A DNA stretch of 64,000 bases from Methanimicrococcus sp. OttesenSCG-928-J09 (GCA_030266245.1 JAJDHP010000001.1:38943-102942), one strand, 5' to 3'. Positions 9,940 to 20,250 are shown, counted from the stretch's first letter. Numbers and translations are program-made. The notes: generated by a model from the sequence alone, not told the origin.

Positions 9940-10662
9940 TCATTTGAAATGTTTGAACAGGTCGTCGCGTTTCATTTTGTGGAATTCGTTCTTCAAGTGC
10001 GAAACCAGCGGTCTAATGTCGCCGCCGCGCGCGCTCACGGGCGCAACCAAAGCACCGCATTCTTTCCAGGTGCCATCGTAGCCGAAAATTTTAACGATTT
10101 CATTCAGCATATTATCTTTTTCATCGTCTTTGACTTTGTCCATTTTATTGGCGGCGATAATTGTAATAATTTCCATTTCTTCTAAAAAGTCATGAAGTTC
10201 TAAATCAATCGGAATTTCATCGCGTGAATCCCAGCGTCCTGTAATTTCAGCAAAGGCTGGGCCGTCAATCACTTGAACTGCCAAAAAGATGCGGTCGGCA
10301 TGTTCTTCAATATATTGAACGATATTGTTTTTCACATCTTCTGACTTTTCTCTTGTCACGCCGGACATGAAACCGAATCCCGGCATGTCGGTAATTAAAA
10401 AGTCGTCAAAATAGAGGTGTGTCGGTTTAAGGGTAACACCCGGACGCTTTCCGGTTCGAACATTTCTTCCGGTTAAGTTTTTCAAAAGCGTGGACTTGCC
10501 GACATTGGATCGGCCGACAAAAACAACTTCAAAAGTGACAGCGTCATTCTTCTTTTCGATTTTTTCAATTGCTTTTGCTTTTTGGCGGGTTTTGAGTTTC
10601 GCCAGATTATGTTTTCTTTTAACGCCGTGTTTCGGCTTATGGGACACGGGAGGGGCTGACAT
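9940..10662 (-). CDS. engB: GTP-binding protein EngB
   Basis: FVGRSNVGKSTLLKNLTG, TDMPGFGF, NKMDK G motifs. Confidence 0.9.
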   Translation of the reverse strand: MSAPPVSHKPKHGVKRKHNLAKLKTRQKAKAIEKIEKKNDAVTFEVVFVGRSNVGKSTLLKNLTGRNVRTGKRPGVTLKPTHLYFDDFLITDMPGFGFMSGVTREKSEDVKNNIVQYIEEHADRIFLAVQVIDGPAFAEITGRWDSRDEIPIDLELHDFLEEMEIITIIAANKMDKVKDDEKDNMLNEIVKIFGYDGTWKECGALVAPVSARGGDIRPLVSHLKNEFHKMKRDDLFKHFK

Positions 10663-10853
10663 AGTTTTATACCTCTTTTAATTCGTTTGGGGGTGATTGG
10701 CGATTGATTTTCTTGTTCATCAATCGTTTTCTTTAATTGTTTTCTTTTAATCGTTTCGTTTATTCGTTTTCGTTAATGAAAACTTATGAAAAATTGTAAG
10801 TGGCATGAATATTGTCGTCTTCTATTTAAAGGATGCAGACCTTTTTTGAAATT

Positions 10854-11612
10854 ATGAAACAAGAGGAACTTATTACGCTTTTAGAACAAATCGCGCCGCC
10901 TGAAATTGCTGATGATTTTGATAACGGCCGAATCGGAATGATTTTAGACCTCCTATTTACAAAGAACAGAGAAATCAACCGCATCGCTGTCACTTTAGAT
11001 GTCACGGATGCCGTTCTCCAAAAAGCCGCTGATTTCAAAGCCGACATTTTGATCTGTCACCACACACCGCTTTTCCATCCGATCATGGTCATCCCTGATT
11101 ATTTGGCAAAGCGTTTGAAAATCGCGTTTGACAACAATATTTCCATTTACGCGATGCACACCAATTATGACAACGCCGAAGGCGGCATTAATACCGTTCT
11201 TGCTGATATATTCGGCCTTAAAGAAGTCGTCATGACAGATTTCGGGGTTATCGGCACCGTTCCGCCGATTGAAACAAATGATTTTGTCAAACTTGTCTCA
11301 GAAAAATTAAATGCTCCACTTCTTTATGCCGGTGACAAAACCATTCAAAAAGTGATGATTTGCGGCGGCAGCTGCTTAAATCGTCATGCCCTGGCAATTG
11401 CCAAAGAAAACAACGTTGACGCTTTCCTTTCTTCCGAATTAAAACACAGCGATGTCCTTCGCGAGCGCGGCGACATGACAATCATTGATGCCGGTCATTA
11501 CGCGACAGAAAATCCCGGGATGAAAGTGTTGGCGGAACGATTGAAAAAAGAGATTGGCGACAAAGTTGAAGTTCTGTTTATTGATGATAATCCGGAATTG
11601 AAGTCAATTTGA
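10854..11612 (+). CDS. Nif3-like dinuclear metal-center protein
   Basis: CHHTPLFHP, YAMHTNYDNAEGGINTVLAD, HSDVLRERGDMTIIDAGHYATE motifs. Confidence 0.88.
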   Translation: MKQEELITLLEQIAPPEIADDFDNGRIGMILDLLFTKNREINRIAVTLDVTDAVLQKAADFKADILICHHTPLFHPIMVIPDYLAKRLKIAFDNNISIYAMHTNYDNAEGGINTVLADIFGLKEVVMTDFGVIGTVPPIETNDFVKLVSEKLNAPLLYAGDKTIQKVMICGGSCLNRHALAIAKENNVDAFLSSELKHSDVLRERGDMTIIDAGHYATENPGMKVLAERLKKEIGDKVEVLFIDDNPELKSI

Positions 11613-11650
11613 TTTCTTTTCCTTTCTTTTTCCCTTCTTTTTTTCTTGGG

Positions 11651-11685
11651 ACGGCAACGCGCGCGAGCTGCTGCATTTTTTTGAT
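11651..11685 (-). repeat. CGCG-box dispersed element, copy 2
   Basis: ACGGCAACGCGCGCGAGCTGCTGCATTTTTTTGAT. Confidence 0.6.
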
Positions 11686-11845
11686 TTTGAATTAAGACGC
11701 GATTGGTTTTTCATTTCTCTCTTTTTATTGGTTATTATTTTTTGTTTTTATGTTCTCAGCTGTCATTCATTTAACTGTCTGCTGCCGGCACAGTTGCTGC
11801 CACAGCTGCATTTCCATTTGCATCTGTATTTTATTTGAGTAATCC

Positions 11846-11860
11846 GTTCGCTGCGCGAAC
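11846..11860. repeat. palindrome GTTCGCTGCGCGAAC (composite type B)
   Basis: Identical palindrome and shared flank (gagta-tcc / gtgccatatt-acctta) at 25201..25215. Confidence 0.6.
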
Positions 11861-11910
11861 GTGCCATATTTACCTTACTGTTTCTGTTTGCTGCTGCTAC
11901 CTTGCCGCCT

Positions 11911-11953
11911 GCAGCAACCGCCGCGCGCGACCTGCACCATTTTCAAAAAAATA
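11911..11953 (-). repeat. CGCG-box dispersed element, copy 3
   Basis: GCAGCAACCGCCGCGCGCGACCTGCACCATTTTCAAAAAAATA. Confidence 0.65.
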
Positions 11954-12114
11954 ATCGAAAAACGATGTCGACTTATTCAATAAAAATAAAAAAAATCAAG
12001 AACAAAATCAAAGAGAAACCAAAAAAACAGACAAGAAAAATAATACGAAAAAAAGAAAATCATCTTCCGAAGAAGATGATCAAATTTCAATTCTACATTG
12101 GTTTATTTATCTTT

Positions 12115-13569
12115 TCAGACTGCTTCGACCCACAAAATCAAAGTGCCGTCAATAATGCCGGTACTTTCATAGTCCGCCGGAACTTTCAAGACAACTTCGG
12201 AAGTCACGGTGTCGCCCTGCTGAACATTCTTTTCAAAGTCCGGCCAGAAGGCTGCGTCAATCCAAAGACCTCTCTTGTACAAGTCGTCAGACGAGTCGGT
12301 AACTTCTGCTGTCACTTTAACATCGCAGCCGCCGCTGTTTGTAATTTCCATCTCTTTCGGAATGCTTGTCTGACCGGCAGTCAAGTCGCCGAAGTCAAGG
12401 GAATCAATAGAGAATGAAACAGAAACCGAAGGCAGAATATTTGTTTTCATTGAAATAGAACTGCTTGTTTTTCCGGGAGTCGGGTTTGTTGGCTGTTCCG
12501 GTTCTTCAGGTTCTTCCGGGTCAGTCGGGGTACCGCCGGCAGAATAAAGTGAAACAGAATTCGTTAACGGGTGAAGGTCAGCGTATTTGTCCAAAATTGT
12601 TTTTTGAATGCTTCCGATGCCGTTGCCGTTTGTGTCGGTTCCGTCATAGTCATCACCCCAATAGTTGCCGTGCTTTCCCGTCCATGAAACATCATTGAAG
12701 GAGAAAGTTTTGCTCTGCGGATTGTTGAAATTCACGTTTTCTGGAAGAGTTCCGTAACCGGCAATATTGCCGCCCGTGTTGTCAAAAATGTCGTTGAAAT
12801 AGATTGCATTGTTTTCTCCGGCATTGTAAATGTAAACACCTTTTTGAGAATTGCCGGAAATCACATTTTTAGTAATGACATTGTTTGCGGTTTCAGCTTT
12901 CCAAAGACGAATCGCTTCTCCTGCGTTGTTTGTAATTACATTTCCTTCAATCAATGAACCGCTTGAATTTTCAAGACAAATGGTTCTTGCAGAATTTCCG
13001 CTGCCGGAAAGACCGGAAATTGTATTGCCGATCAGCTGAACATTATTTCCTGTCACATAAACTGCGTTTGTAAAGCCTTCCATATTTTTGACAACATTAT
13101 TTTTGAAAACAGCGCCGTCTTTCGCGAGCTTGATGCCGTCTTTATGAGTCATGCCGTCAAAAATACAATTTTCAATCAATACATTGTTTGCATTTGTTTG
13201 AAGATTAATGCCGTTTGAACCGTTTGTCAATGTCACGCTTCGAAGAACAAAGTTCTCTTTTTTCGGAATAATTGAAAAACCGCCCAAATCTAAAATGACA
13301 GTTTCTTTATTTTCGCCTTCAATCGTCAGTGTTTTTCCGATACTGATATTCGCCGCCGTTTCATAAGTTCCGGCGCGGATTAAAATAACATCGTTGTCGG
13401 CAGCAGCCGTAATCGCTTCAGGAAGTGTTTGAAAATCCGCGCCGGTTTCGCCGACCGTCCATTCTTTAGCAACAGCCGTTCCGGTTAAAGCAAACAGAAT
13501 TAAAAAAGAAAGCAGAAGTGCTTTCCCAATCATCAGTTTTGTATTTTTTTGTTTTGGTTTTATATTCAT
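12115..13569 (-). CDS. secreted right-handed parallel beta-helix surface protein (NosD-like) with Pro/Glu linker
   Basis: Signal-like N-terminus; periodic GN.I..N...GI.L / ENNAIYFNDIFDN turns; EEPEEPEQPTNPTP linker and beta-rich C-terminal domain. Confidence 0.8.
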   Translation of the reverse strand: MNIKPKQKNTKLMIGKALLLSFLILFALTGTAVAKEWTVGETGADFQTLPEAITAAADNDVILIRAGTYETAANISIGKTLTIEGENKETVILDLGGFSIIPKKENFVLRSVTLTNGSNGINLQTNANNVLIENCIFDGMTHKDGIKLAKDGAVFKNNVVKNMEGFTNAVYVTGNNVQLIGNTISGLSGSGNSARTICLENSSGSLIEGNVITNNAGEAIRLWKAETANNVITKNVISGNSQKGVYIYNAGENNAIYFNDIFDNTGGNIAGYGTLPENVNFNNPQSKTFSFNDVSWTGKHGNYWGDDYDGTDTNGNGIGSIQKTILDKYADLHPLTNSVSLYSAGGTPTDPEEPEEPEQPTNPTPGKTSSSISMKTNILPSVSVSFSIDSLDFGDLTAGQTSIPKEMEITNSGGCDVKVTAEVTDSSDDLYKRGLWIDAAFWPDFEKNVQQGDTVTSEVVLKVPADYESTGIIDGTLILWVEAV

Positions 13570-13734
13570 AGTTATCCTCTTTTAATTTTCAGATGACAGC
13601 AAAAAGCGAGACAAGAAAAAATTCGCTTGCTGTACAAGTGCCAAACTCCTAAACGTTAATAGGCGTTCTGATTTTTTCAAAAACGATAACTATATAACTG
13701 GAAAATAAAGACCGAATTTATAAAATTAAGCTAT

Positions 13735-13946
13735 GATTGGTTAATGAAAAACGAAAGAAAAGATGAAAAAGAAAGAAAATATGAAAAAAGAAAATAAAGA
13801 TGAAAAAGAAAAAAATAATCGAATAAAAAGAAATAATCAAAAAAACCGGCTAAATAAAAACAATCAAACAAAAAAGAAATGACCAAATAAAAAAGAAACA
13901 ATCAAATAAAAAACAGTCAAAAAAGTCAAACAAAAAAGAAAAAGGT
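13735..13946. repeat. degenerate purine-rich low-complexity tract
   Basis: About 200 nt of A/G-rich + strand with recurring AATAAAAAAGAAA.AATCAAA-like units. Confidence 0.7.
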
Positions 13947-13966
13947 ACGGGAATTTCTTCCCGCTT
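13940..13966 (-). terminator. hairpin + T-tract downstream of SSS transporter
   Basis: On minus strand GCGGGAA-GAAA-TTCCCGTACC followed by TTTTTCTTTTTT. Confidence 0.6.
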
Positions 13967-14030
13967 AATCTCATTTCTAATTTTTATTGGTTTTATTTTA
14001 CTTTTTTATCTTTTATTTGTCATCCGCGTT

Positions 14031-15650
14031 TTATTCAACATTTTCCGAAAGCTCCGGCCACTTCAAAACATTACCGTCAGTATCCTTCAACGGAAGCGGC
14101 GGGTGTTTTTTCTGTGTCAGTAAAGAAACTGCGAACATCGCAATGCCCGAGAAAAGCCACGGAACGAACGTGAAATAAATTTCCCAGGATGAATCTGCCG
14201 GAACAATGACAAGCGTTCCTGCCTGAATCGAAAGATAAATACATCCGAGCATCGAAAATGCAATGCCGACAAGCATGGACGCAATACCGCCCGGAACATT
14301 CGCTTTCTTCCAGAATAAACCGCAAACGACAGCCCAGAACAAACAAGCGAAGAGCAACGTAAAGCCGAAAATCATTAAATCATAAAGACTAACGGCAAGC
14401 ATACTGATGCCGATACAGAAAACGCCGATAACGACAACTAAAATCTTTGTCAATCGAATCGCTTTCTTATCGTCTTCTTCTGTTCTCTTGTCGCCGACCG
14501 TTCCCGGAACCAAAACTGTTGAAATAACAGCGGCGGATGCAAAAATTGTCGAACTGGATGTTGACATAATGGCTGCCATCAAAGAGCCGATGAAAATTGC
14601 CATCGGAAGCGGATGAAGGAGTTTCTGAGCCAGCATGGGAACAATAACTTCAGAATCGTTGGCAAGCGTTGCCAATTCCGATCCTGAAAAGAATCCGAGC
14701 TGCATCATAACAATGCCCAAAAGACCGATAAAAATCGGACCGAGACCGGCTACCCAATAAAGACCGGCACCGGCAACAAGACCGCCTTTTGCAGCTTTCT
14801 CATTCTTAGCTGTTAAAACACGCTGTGTAATATCCAACGAAGCCAAACTTCCAAGACCCATACCGCACCAAGCGGCTGCCCAAATCAAAAAGCCTTTCAG
14901 TGTGCGGGTGATACCGCTCGGGTGATCCGGATCCGCGGACGGGAAGAGTGTCCAGAAATCGTTTGGAGTGTTGTCTTTAATAATTCCGATGCCGGAAACC
15001 ATATTGTCTAAATTAACGGCAAAAGTCACACTTCCGCCGGCTGCAATATAGCAAATTGCAGAAGGAATCAAAACCAAAAGACCCAAAATAATAACCGCGG
15101 CCTGAATATTGTCGGTCCAAATAACCGCCAGCATTCCGCCCATATAAGTGTAAATAATAACAATGCCGCCGGCCAAAAGCATACTGATCCACGGTTCGAC
15201 GCCGATAAACAAATTCAGCATTTTACCGATGGCGACCATCTGCACCGCCGTCCAAGCAATCAAAGTCGGAACAGAAAGAATAGAAGCAACATATGCGCCG
15301 CGTTTTCCGAAACGGATGCGGTACATTTCACCAAGTGTTCCGATTTTCATCTTTAACAAAAGCGGGACCATAAAAAGGGCCATAATAATTAACGTAATAC
15401 CCGAAGCCCACGGATCGGCCACGGTACCTAAATTGTAAGAGTCCAAAGCTGCGCCTGCGCCGCCCATAACTGTTCCGCCACCCCAGAATGTCGCGAAAAG
15501 CGTTCCACCAATCAAAAGAGCGCCGACATTTCTGTTTGCAACCAGATATCCTTTAGATGAGGATGATCCGATTTTTTGAGTCAAGAAACCGATAATGAGC
15601 ATCACAATGAGATAAATTGCAATAATGATGATTTCTATACCTATTTCCAT
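14031..15650 (-). CDS. sodium:solute symporter family transporter
   Basis: 539 aa, multiple TM segments; SSS features (FATFWGGGTVMGGAGAALDSYNLG, YTYMGGMLAVIWTDNIQ). Confidence 0.9.
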   Translation of the reverse strand: MEIGIEIIIIAIYLIVMLIIGFLTQKIGSSSSKGYLVANRNVGALLIGGTLFATFWGGGTVMGGAGAALDSYNLGTVADPWASGITLIIMALFMVPLLLKMKIGTLGEMYRIRFGKRGAYVASILSVPTLIAWTAVQMVAIGKMLNLFIGVEPWISMLLAGGIVIIYTYMGGMLAVIWTDNIQAAVIILGLLVLIPSAICYIAAGGSVTFAVNLDNMVSGIGIIKDNTPNDFWTLFPSADPDHPSGITRTLKGFLIWAAAWCGMGLGSLASLDITQRVLTAKNEKAAKGGLVAGAGLYWVAGLGPIFIGLLGIVMMQLGFFSGSELATLANDSEVIVPMLAQKLLHPLPMAIFIGSLMAAIMSTSSSTIFASAAVISTVLVPGTVGDKRTEEDDKKAIRLTKILVVVIGVFCIGISMLAVSLYDLMIFGFTLLFACLFWAVVCGLFWKKANVPGGIASMLVGIAFSMLGCIYLSIQAGTLVIVPADSSWEIYFTFVPWLFSGIAMFAVSLLTQKKHPPLPLKDTDGNVLKWPELSENVE

Positions 15651-15857
15651 AATTTCTCAAATCGTAAATCTAGGTTCAGGTTTTAAAGATAACGTCTCAA
15701 TCAAGATGAATTTTAATTTTTGATGATAATTTATTTAATTCTAATCTCCAAACTCTGAATCTTTTCAAAAAAAAGAGAAAGTTTTTTAAATTAAACTTCT
15801 CTTTTTCAGTCCTTTTTATTATCTCTTTTCATATTCCTTCTCATATCTTCTATTGAG

Positions 15858-15890
15858 CGTCACCGCGCGCGAATTGCATCGTTTTTCAAA
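15858..15890 (-). repeat. CGCG-box dispersed element, copy 4
   Basis: GTCACCGCGCGCGAATTGCATCGTTTTTCAAA. Confidence 0.6.
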
Positions 15891-15916
15891 TTTAATCAAA
15901 TTCATGTGTGGTTTTT

Positions 15917-16100
15917 ATGACAGTATGAGTCAGGTTCTAGTTCCCACTTGGAGTCAGGTTTTAGTTTGCAGTGGGAGGGAGGTGTTTATTTAAAAATCGC
16001 TTCGCGATTTTTAGCGGCTGCCGCCGCTGTAATATGTTTCCTTCTGCAGACACTTTTATCCGGTCGCCTCACGCGCGCGAGCCGCACAGATTTTAAAATT
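15917..16100 (+). repeat. composite repeat type A, copy 2 (contains CGCG-box copy 5)
   Basis: GAGTCAGGTT.. TTTGCAGTGGGAGGGAGGTGTTTAT .. AAAAATCGCTTCGCGATTTTT .. GCGGCtgcCGCCGCTGTAATATG .. CACGCGCGCGAGCCGCACAGATTTT; same order as 2750..2905. Confidence 0.75.
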
Positions 16101-16156
16101 ATAAAGATTAAAAAACAGCACCGTTTTTGAAAAAAAGAAAATAAAAAAGAGAGAAA

Positions 16157-16696
16157 TTATTCAACCAATTCGCTTGAACAAACCAGCGGAATCAATTCAA
16201 CGCCTGCTTCTTTCAATGAATCGGCAGCACCGGATTCACGGTCAACGATCGTAATCACCTTTTTAATATTCGCGCCGTCTTCTTTGAGAGCAAGAATTGC
16301 TTTTTTTACCGAACCGCCGCTGGTCGTTACATCTTCCATTAAAATAATTTCTTTAGCGGTATCCAAATCCCCGACATAACGGCTTTTGGTGCCGTATTCT
16401 TTTGTCGCTTTACGAATAATTAAAAGCGGTTTTTCCGTTGATAAAGAAACGGCGGTTGCAATCGGAACACCGCCAAGCTCAACACCGCCGATAATTATTT
16501 CGCTGCCGTCGGTAACGGTCGGAATTAAGCGGGCGATGTAATCCGCAATGATTTTAAGTGTTTTCGGGTCGGTACTTGCTTTTTTAATGTCAATGTAAAA
16601 ATTGCTTTTCTGCCCCGATGCAAGTGTAAAATCGCCAAACTGAACCGCATTGCAGTCTTTTAAGGCTTGAATTATTTCTGTGTTGTCCATAATCAT
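16157..16696 (-). CDS. pyrE: orotate phosphoribosyltransferase
   Basis: LASGQKSNFYIDIKKASTDPK, ILMEDVTTSGGSVKKAI PRPP-binding motif. Confidence 0.92.
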   Translation of the reverse strand: MIMDNTEIIQALKDCNAVQFGDFTLASGQKSNFYIDIKKASTDPKTLKIIADYIARLIPTVTDGSEIIIGGVELGGVPIATAVSLSTEKPLLIIRKATKEYGTKSRYVGDLDTAKEIILMEDVTTSGGSVKKAILALKEDGANIKKVITIVDRESGAADSLKEAGVELIPLVCSSELVE

Positions 16697-16807
16697 CAGT
16701 TTTGTAAATTTTGTAAAATTATTAAAGTAAATTGTGTAAAATTAAAGAAAATGAATCAAAAATAAAAAAATAAATTGAAAATGTGTGAAAGTAAATGTGT
16801 AAAACAT

Positions 16808-17398
16808 TTACCACGGTTCATTTTTAATACCGAGCCAATAGCCGACAACATTTGTTCCGACATGCAGAACTGGTGTTATAATCAGAATTACGATGAATGT
16901 CAGCCAGTCCAAAGTACCGGTCAGCCAGCCGAAAGATGTCAAAGCGGTCAGCAGAAACGCGCCGACTATGAAATCATACTGGTCCGCCAACGGCAATGCC
17001 TGTCCGCGCTGAAGTCCGAGACGGCGTTTTAAGAAACTGAAGAACATATCTCCCAAAAGCGCGCCAACCGCAAGCGATAAGATTGCAATGAATGCAGAAA
17101 GGTCAAATGCACCGGGAACGCCTGTTGCGCTGAATCCGGGCAGTTCGATTCCGAAAACATGGAAGCCTTTACTGAGAAGGAAAATTTCACAGAGACCTGT
17201 TAAAAATCCGAGGAGAACGCCTGCGAAAAATCCGCGCCATGTTTTTCCGTCGCCTAAAATGCGGCGTCCGTCTTTCATTGTCTTTCCGCCGTCAATCGGT
17301 TTGCCACCTCCGAAAACGGCAGCAAAAGAGTTCGGCAGATAAGCCGGCAGCATCACCCATAAACCGACAACAACGGCTGTAATTATTTCAATAAGCAT
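16808..17398 (-). CDS. carS: CDP-archaeol synthase
   Basis: LPAYLPNSFAAVFGGGKPIDGGKTMKDGRRILGDGKTWRGFFAG typical CarS. Confidence 0.92.
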   Translation of the reverse strand: MLIEIITAVVVGLWVMLPAYLPNSFAAVFGGGKPIDGGKTMKDGRRILGDGKTWRGFFAGVLLGFLTGLCEIFLLSKGFHVFGIELPGFSATGVPGAFDLSAFIAILSLAVGALLGDMFFSFLKRRLGLQRGQALPLADQYDFIVGAFLLTALTSFGWLTGTLDWLTFIVILIITPVLHVGTNVVGYWLGIKNEPW

Positions 17399-17769
17399 AT
17401 TTCTTGATCCTTTTAATGATAAAAGCAAAATAACTATTTCTTATATTTATTTAATTGGCATTCATTTTACATAAATTATTGATTTTTTTAATTTTGATTT
17501 CTTTTAATTGCTTTCTTTTAATTTTGATTTTTAAATTTTGATTTTTAAATTTAGATCTAATTTTGAACCTTTTTTGAAAATACAATCAAAACAAATATTG
17601 GCAGTAATTCCAAAAATATTTCGATTCGTTTAAATAATTTAACAAAATTAATTTATGAAGTACGAAGCCGAAACATAAATTCAATACGAATTTCCAGTAA
17701 TCGAGAAAACTTTCCGTTCCCCAAAACGAAATAGGATTTAAAATACTGAGCGGACCAAACAATTTGGTC

Positions 17770-18192
17770 ATGCGGTTAGGTGATCATTTGATTGATTTTG
17801 AAGTAAAGATTTTAGACGAAGATGATTTGGTTTTTGTATCAGATTTAAGAAATCTGGGCATTCAAAGAAATGTGGCGTTAACGCTTGTTTATTTATCGCA
17901 TGTTGAAGAGGCGTCCTCGCGCGAGATCGAAATTGGTACCGGTCTCCGCCAACCGGAAATCAGCTTAGCGATATGTTTTATGAGCGACAACAACTGGATT
18001 GAAAGCCGAATGATAAAGGTCAATAAAAAAGGCCGGCCGTTAAAGGTTTATTCAATTTGCACCACAATGGACACGATTTACAGTTTTTATGAGAAAAAAG
18101 CGAATCTTGATTATGAAGAATCTGTGATTAAAATAAAGCAGCTCAAAGATCTGATTCATAAAAGCGGTAAAAAAGAAGTAAAAAAGAAGTAA
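17770..18192 (+). CDS. HTH transcriptional regulator (winged-helix type)
   Basis: LVYLSHVEEASSREIEIGTGLRQPEISLAICFMSDNNWIESRMIKVNKKGRPLKVYSI reads as a wHTH. Confidence 0.7.
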   Translation: MRLGDHLIDFEVKILDEDDLVFVSDLRNLGIQRNVALTLVYLSHVEEASSREIEIGTGLRQPEISLAICFMSDNNWIESRMIKVNKKGRPLKVYSICTTMDTIYSFYEKKANLDYEESVIKIKQLKDLIHKSGKKEVKKK

Positions 18193-18230
18193 AAAAGCAG
18201 TAAAAAAGCAGTAAAAAAGCAGTAAAAAAT
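18166..18230. repeat. 11-bp tandem repeat GTAAAAAAG(A/C)A across a stop codon
   Basis: About 6 consecutive units; the TAA stop at 18190..18192 lies inside the array. Confidence 0.8.
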
Positions 18231-18452
18231 GATTTGTAAAGAACAACGATGCTGTTTACAACTCATTTTTTCAATATTTTTTAATTCAGCTTCTTGATTG
18301 AAGATAAGTTAACATTTTTCAATCTTTACATATTTTCCAATTTCTTTGATTTTTTGATTCATCTTTTTTTTGAATATCTTTAAATGTAAATCTTAAAATG
18401 TAAATTTTAAAAATGTAAAATGCTGAAAATTGAAGAACCGACTGATATGAGT

Positions 18453-19325
18453 TTATTCTTCATCTTCAAATTCCATATCTGTAATATCAATGCTCCCTTC
18501 ACCTGTTTCTTCAGACAGATCATATTCGACTCCGTCTTCATCGACATAATTCGAAAGTTCGGAATTGTTATCATTGACGCCGCTGCTATCTCCACAGTTG
18601 CTGCTTCCGCTGCCATTTCTGCTGTCATCATTGCCGCTGCCGTCACCTTTTACGGCAATAATATAAGTTTCCTGCCTTTCCGGTTCAATAACTTCCTCAA
18701 TGACGAATCCCGCTTCTTCAATTTTTCGAAGCACTGCGGACTTTGATCTGTGTTTCGGAATCTTAATAACTTGGAGAAGACGGCCGCCGTCTCTTAAAAG
18801 CGGTGCCATTCTTGTCAGCGCGGCAACAGAATCCGCGGGCTCAAGCGTCATGTCATTTAAAAGAACGTCGAAAAGACCGGTTTTGGAAGTTTCTGCGGTC
18901 GCGACTGTTTCAAACGGAACCGTAAAAACATCCGCGAACATGATACTGATATTTTCGTTTTCAAAAGCCAGTTTCCCAAGTTCCGTTCTGAAATCTTTTG
19001 AAAATTCAATCCCGTGAACGTGACCCGAATCACCGATATTTTCGGCGGCGAACATTAAAAAACCGCCGGCGCTGGAACCCAAATCTAAAACATAATCGCC
19101 GTCTTTAAACAGCGGGATTCTTTCATGAATCGCTTTAATTTTAAAATATCCGCGCGGCATGTCGGATCCTTCTTCAACCTCAATCGTATCCTCAACGGTA
19201 ATGTTTTTAGAAGGTTTCGTGCAAACCGCTCCGTTTAATTTCACTTTTCCCTCTTCAACCGCCCGCTTAGAACGGCCGCGCGATTTGAAAAAGCCGGTGT
19301 CTACTAAATAACTGTCAAGTCTCAT
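18453..19325 (-). CDS. S4-domain / FtsJ-like methyltransferase (TlyA/COG1189-like)
   Basis: N-terminal S4 (RLDSYLVDTGFFKSRGRSKRAVEEGKVKLNG), SAM motif VLDLGSSAGGFLMFA; Gly/Ser/Asn/Asp-rich C-terminal tail. Confidence 0.75.
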   Translation of the reverse strand: MRLDSYLVDTGFFKSRGRSKRAVEEGKVKLNGAVCTKPSKNITVEDTIEVEEGSDMPRGYFKIKAIHERIPLFKDGDYVLDLGSSAGGFLMFAAENIGDSGHVHGIEFSKDFRTELGKLAFENENISIMFADVFTVPFETVATAETSKTGLFDVLLNDMTLEPADSVAALTRMAPLLRDGGRLLQVIKIPKHRSKSAVLRKIEEAGFVIEEVIEPERQETYIIAVKGDGSGNDDSRNGSGSSNCGDSSGVNDNNSELSNYVDEDGVEYDLSEETGEGSIDITDMEFEDEE

Positions 19326-19452
19326 GATGCACACAAATGTTCACTGGTATAAATAGCTTGTATCTCCTGCATTTGCATTGCTGCTGCCGCCACACCGAGC
19401 TTTCAAATAATTTTGCAAAATAAATCATCCCTTCTGATAATCTTAAAAGACA

Positions 19453-19485
19453 TGCCGTTCGCGCGCGCCGCCGCATTTTCGAATC
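19453..19485 (-). repeat. CGCG-box dispersed element, copy 6
   Basis: ATGCCGTTCGCGCGCGCCGCCGCATTTTCGAAT. Confidence 0.5.
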
Positions 19486-19585
19486 AAACCTCAAAAATGC
19501 CAAATGGCGAATTTATAAATAGGCGGCGAATCTATTTTCTTTGTTCTTTTAAAAACGGTTTTGAAATATTAAAGGAGACAAAATT

Positions 19586-20002
19586 ATGGTTAAATTAACA
19601 GCTGAAATGAAAGCAGACATCCAAAAAGTCAAAGTTTTGCCGCTTGCAACCGCGTCCAATGACAAAACACCCAACGTCATTCCGATCGGAATCGCTGAAA
19701 TCGATGACAGCGGCGAAGACGATTACATTCATATCATGAACAACTTCTTCCTCAAAACCATCACCAATATCAAGGAAAATCCGAAAGTTGCGCTCTACAT
19801 CTGGAGTCCCGAAACTTCCGGCTGTATCCAAATCAAAGGCGAAGTCGTTGAAATCACCGCCAAAGGAAATGTTTATGATGACATGACAGGCCGCGTCGCC
19901 GAAGCAAAACCCGGTCTTCCGATGAAGGAAATCATCAGAATTAAAATTACAGACATCTTTAACTGCAAATCAGGAAAAGAAGCCGGACAAAAGATTTTGT
20001 AA
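19586..20002 (+). CDS. pyridoxamine 5'-phosphate oxidase-like flavin-binding protein
   Basis: LPLATASNDKTPNVIPIG...NPKVALYIWSPETSGCIQIKGEVVEI. Confidence 0.8.
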   Translation: MVKLTAEMKADIQKVKVLPLATASNDKTPNVIPIGIAEIDDSGEDDYIHIMNNFFLKTITNIKENPKVALYIWSPETSGCIQIKGEVVEITAKGNVYDDMTGRVAEAKPGLPMKEIIRIKITDIFNCKSGKEAGQKIL

Positions 20003-20016
20003 TTTGTCGGAAAAGG

Positions 20017-20050
20017 TCGGAGATATTTGATGTTCTCCGATATTTTTTTT
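20017..20050 (+). terminator. hairpin + T-tract terminator
   Basis: TCGGAGA-tatttgatgt-TCTCCGA followed by TATTTTTTTTC. Confidence 0.75.
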
Positions 20051-20145
20051 CTTTTCTACTTTCTTTTTTACTTTCTCTTTTACTTTTACTTTCTCTTTTA
20101 CTTTCTCTTTTACTTTGACTTTCTCTTTTACTTTGATTTACTCTT
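20050..20145. repeat. pyrimidine-rich tandem repeat (TTTACTTTCTCT)n
   Basis: Repeated CTTTCTCTTTTACTTT units after the terminator. Confidence 0.75.
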
Positions 20146-20250
20146 GTCCATCAAATTTATCAAATCTTTTTTGAATATCAGCTTTTTTTTAAGAAAACTC
20201 AGTTGCATTTTTACTTATTTTTTTATTGTGAAACTAAATGTTAGAGGCAA

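Noticed and set aside
17586-17771. 61-aa minus-strand ORF near the wHTH regulator
   Set aside because: AT-rich, no RBS, hydrophobic low-complexity; probably promoter-region noise.
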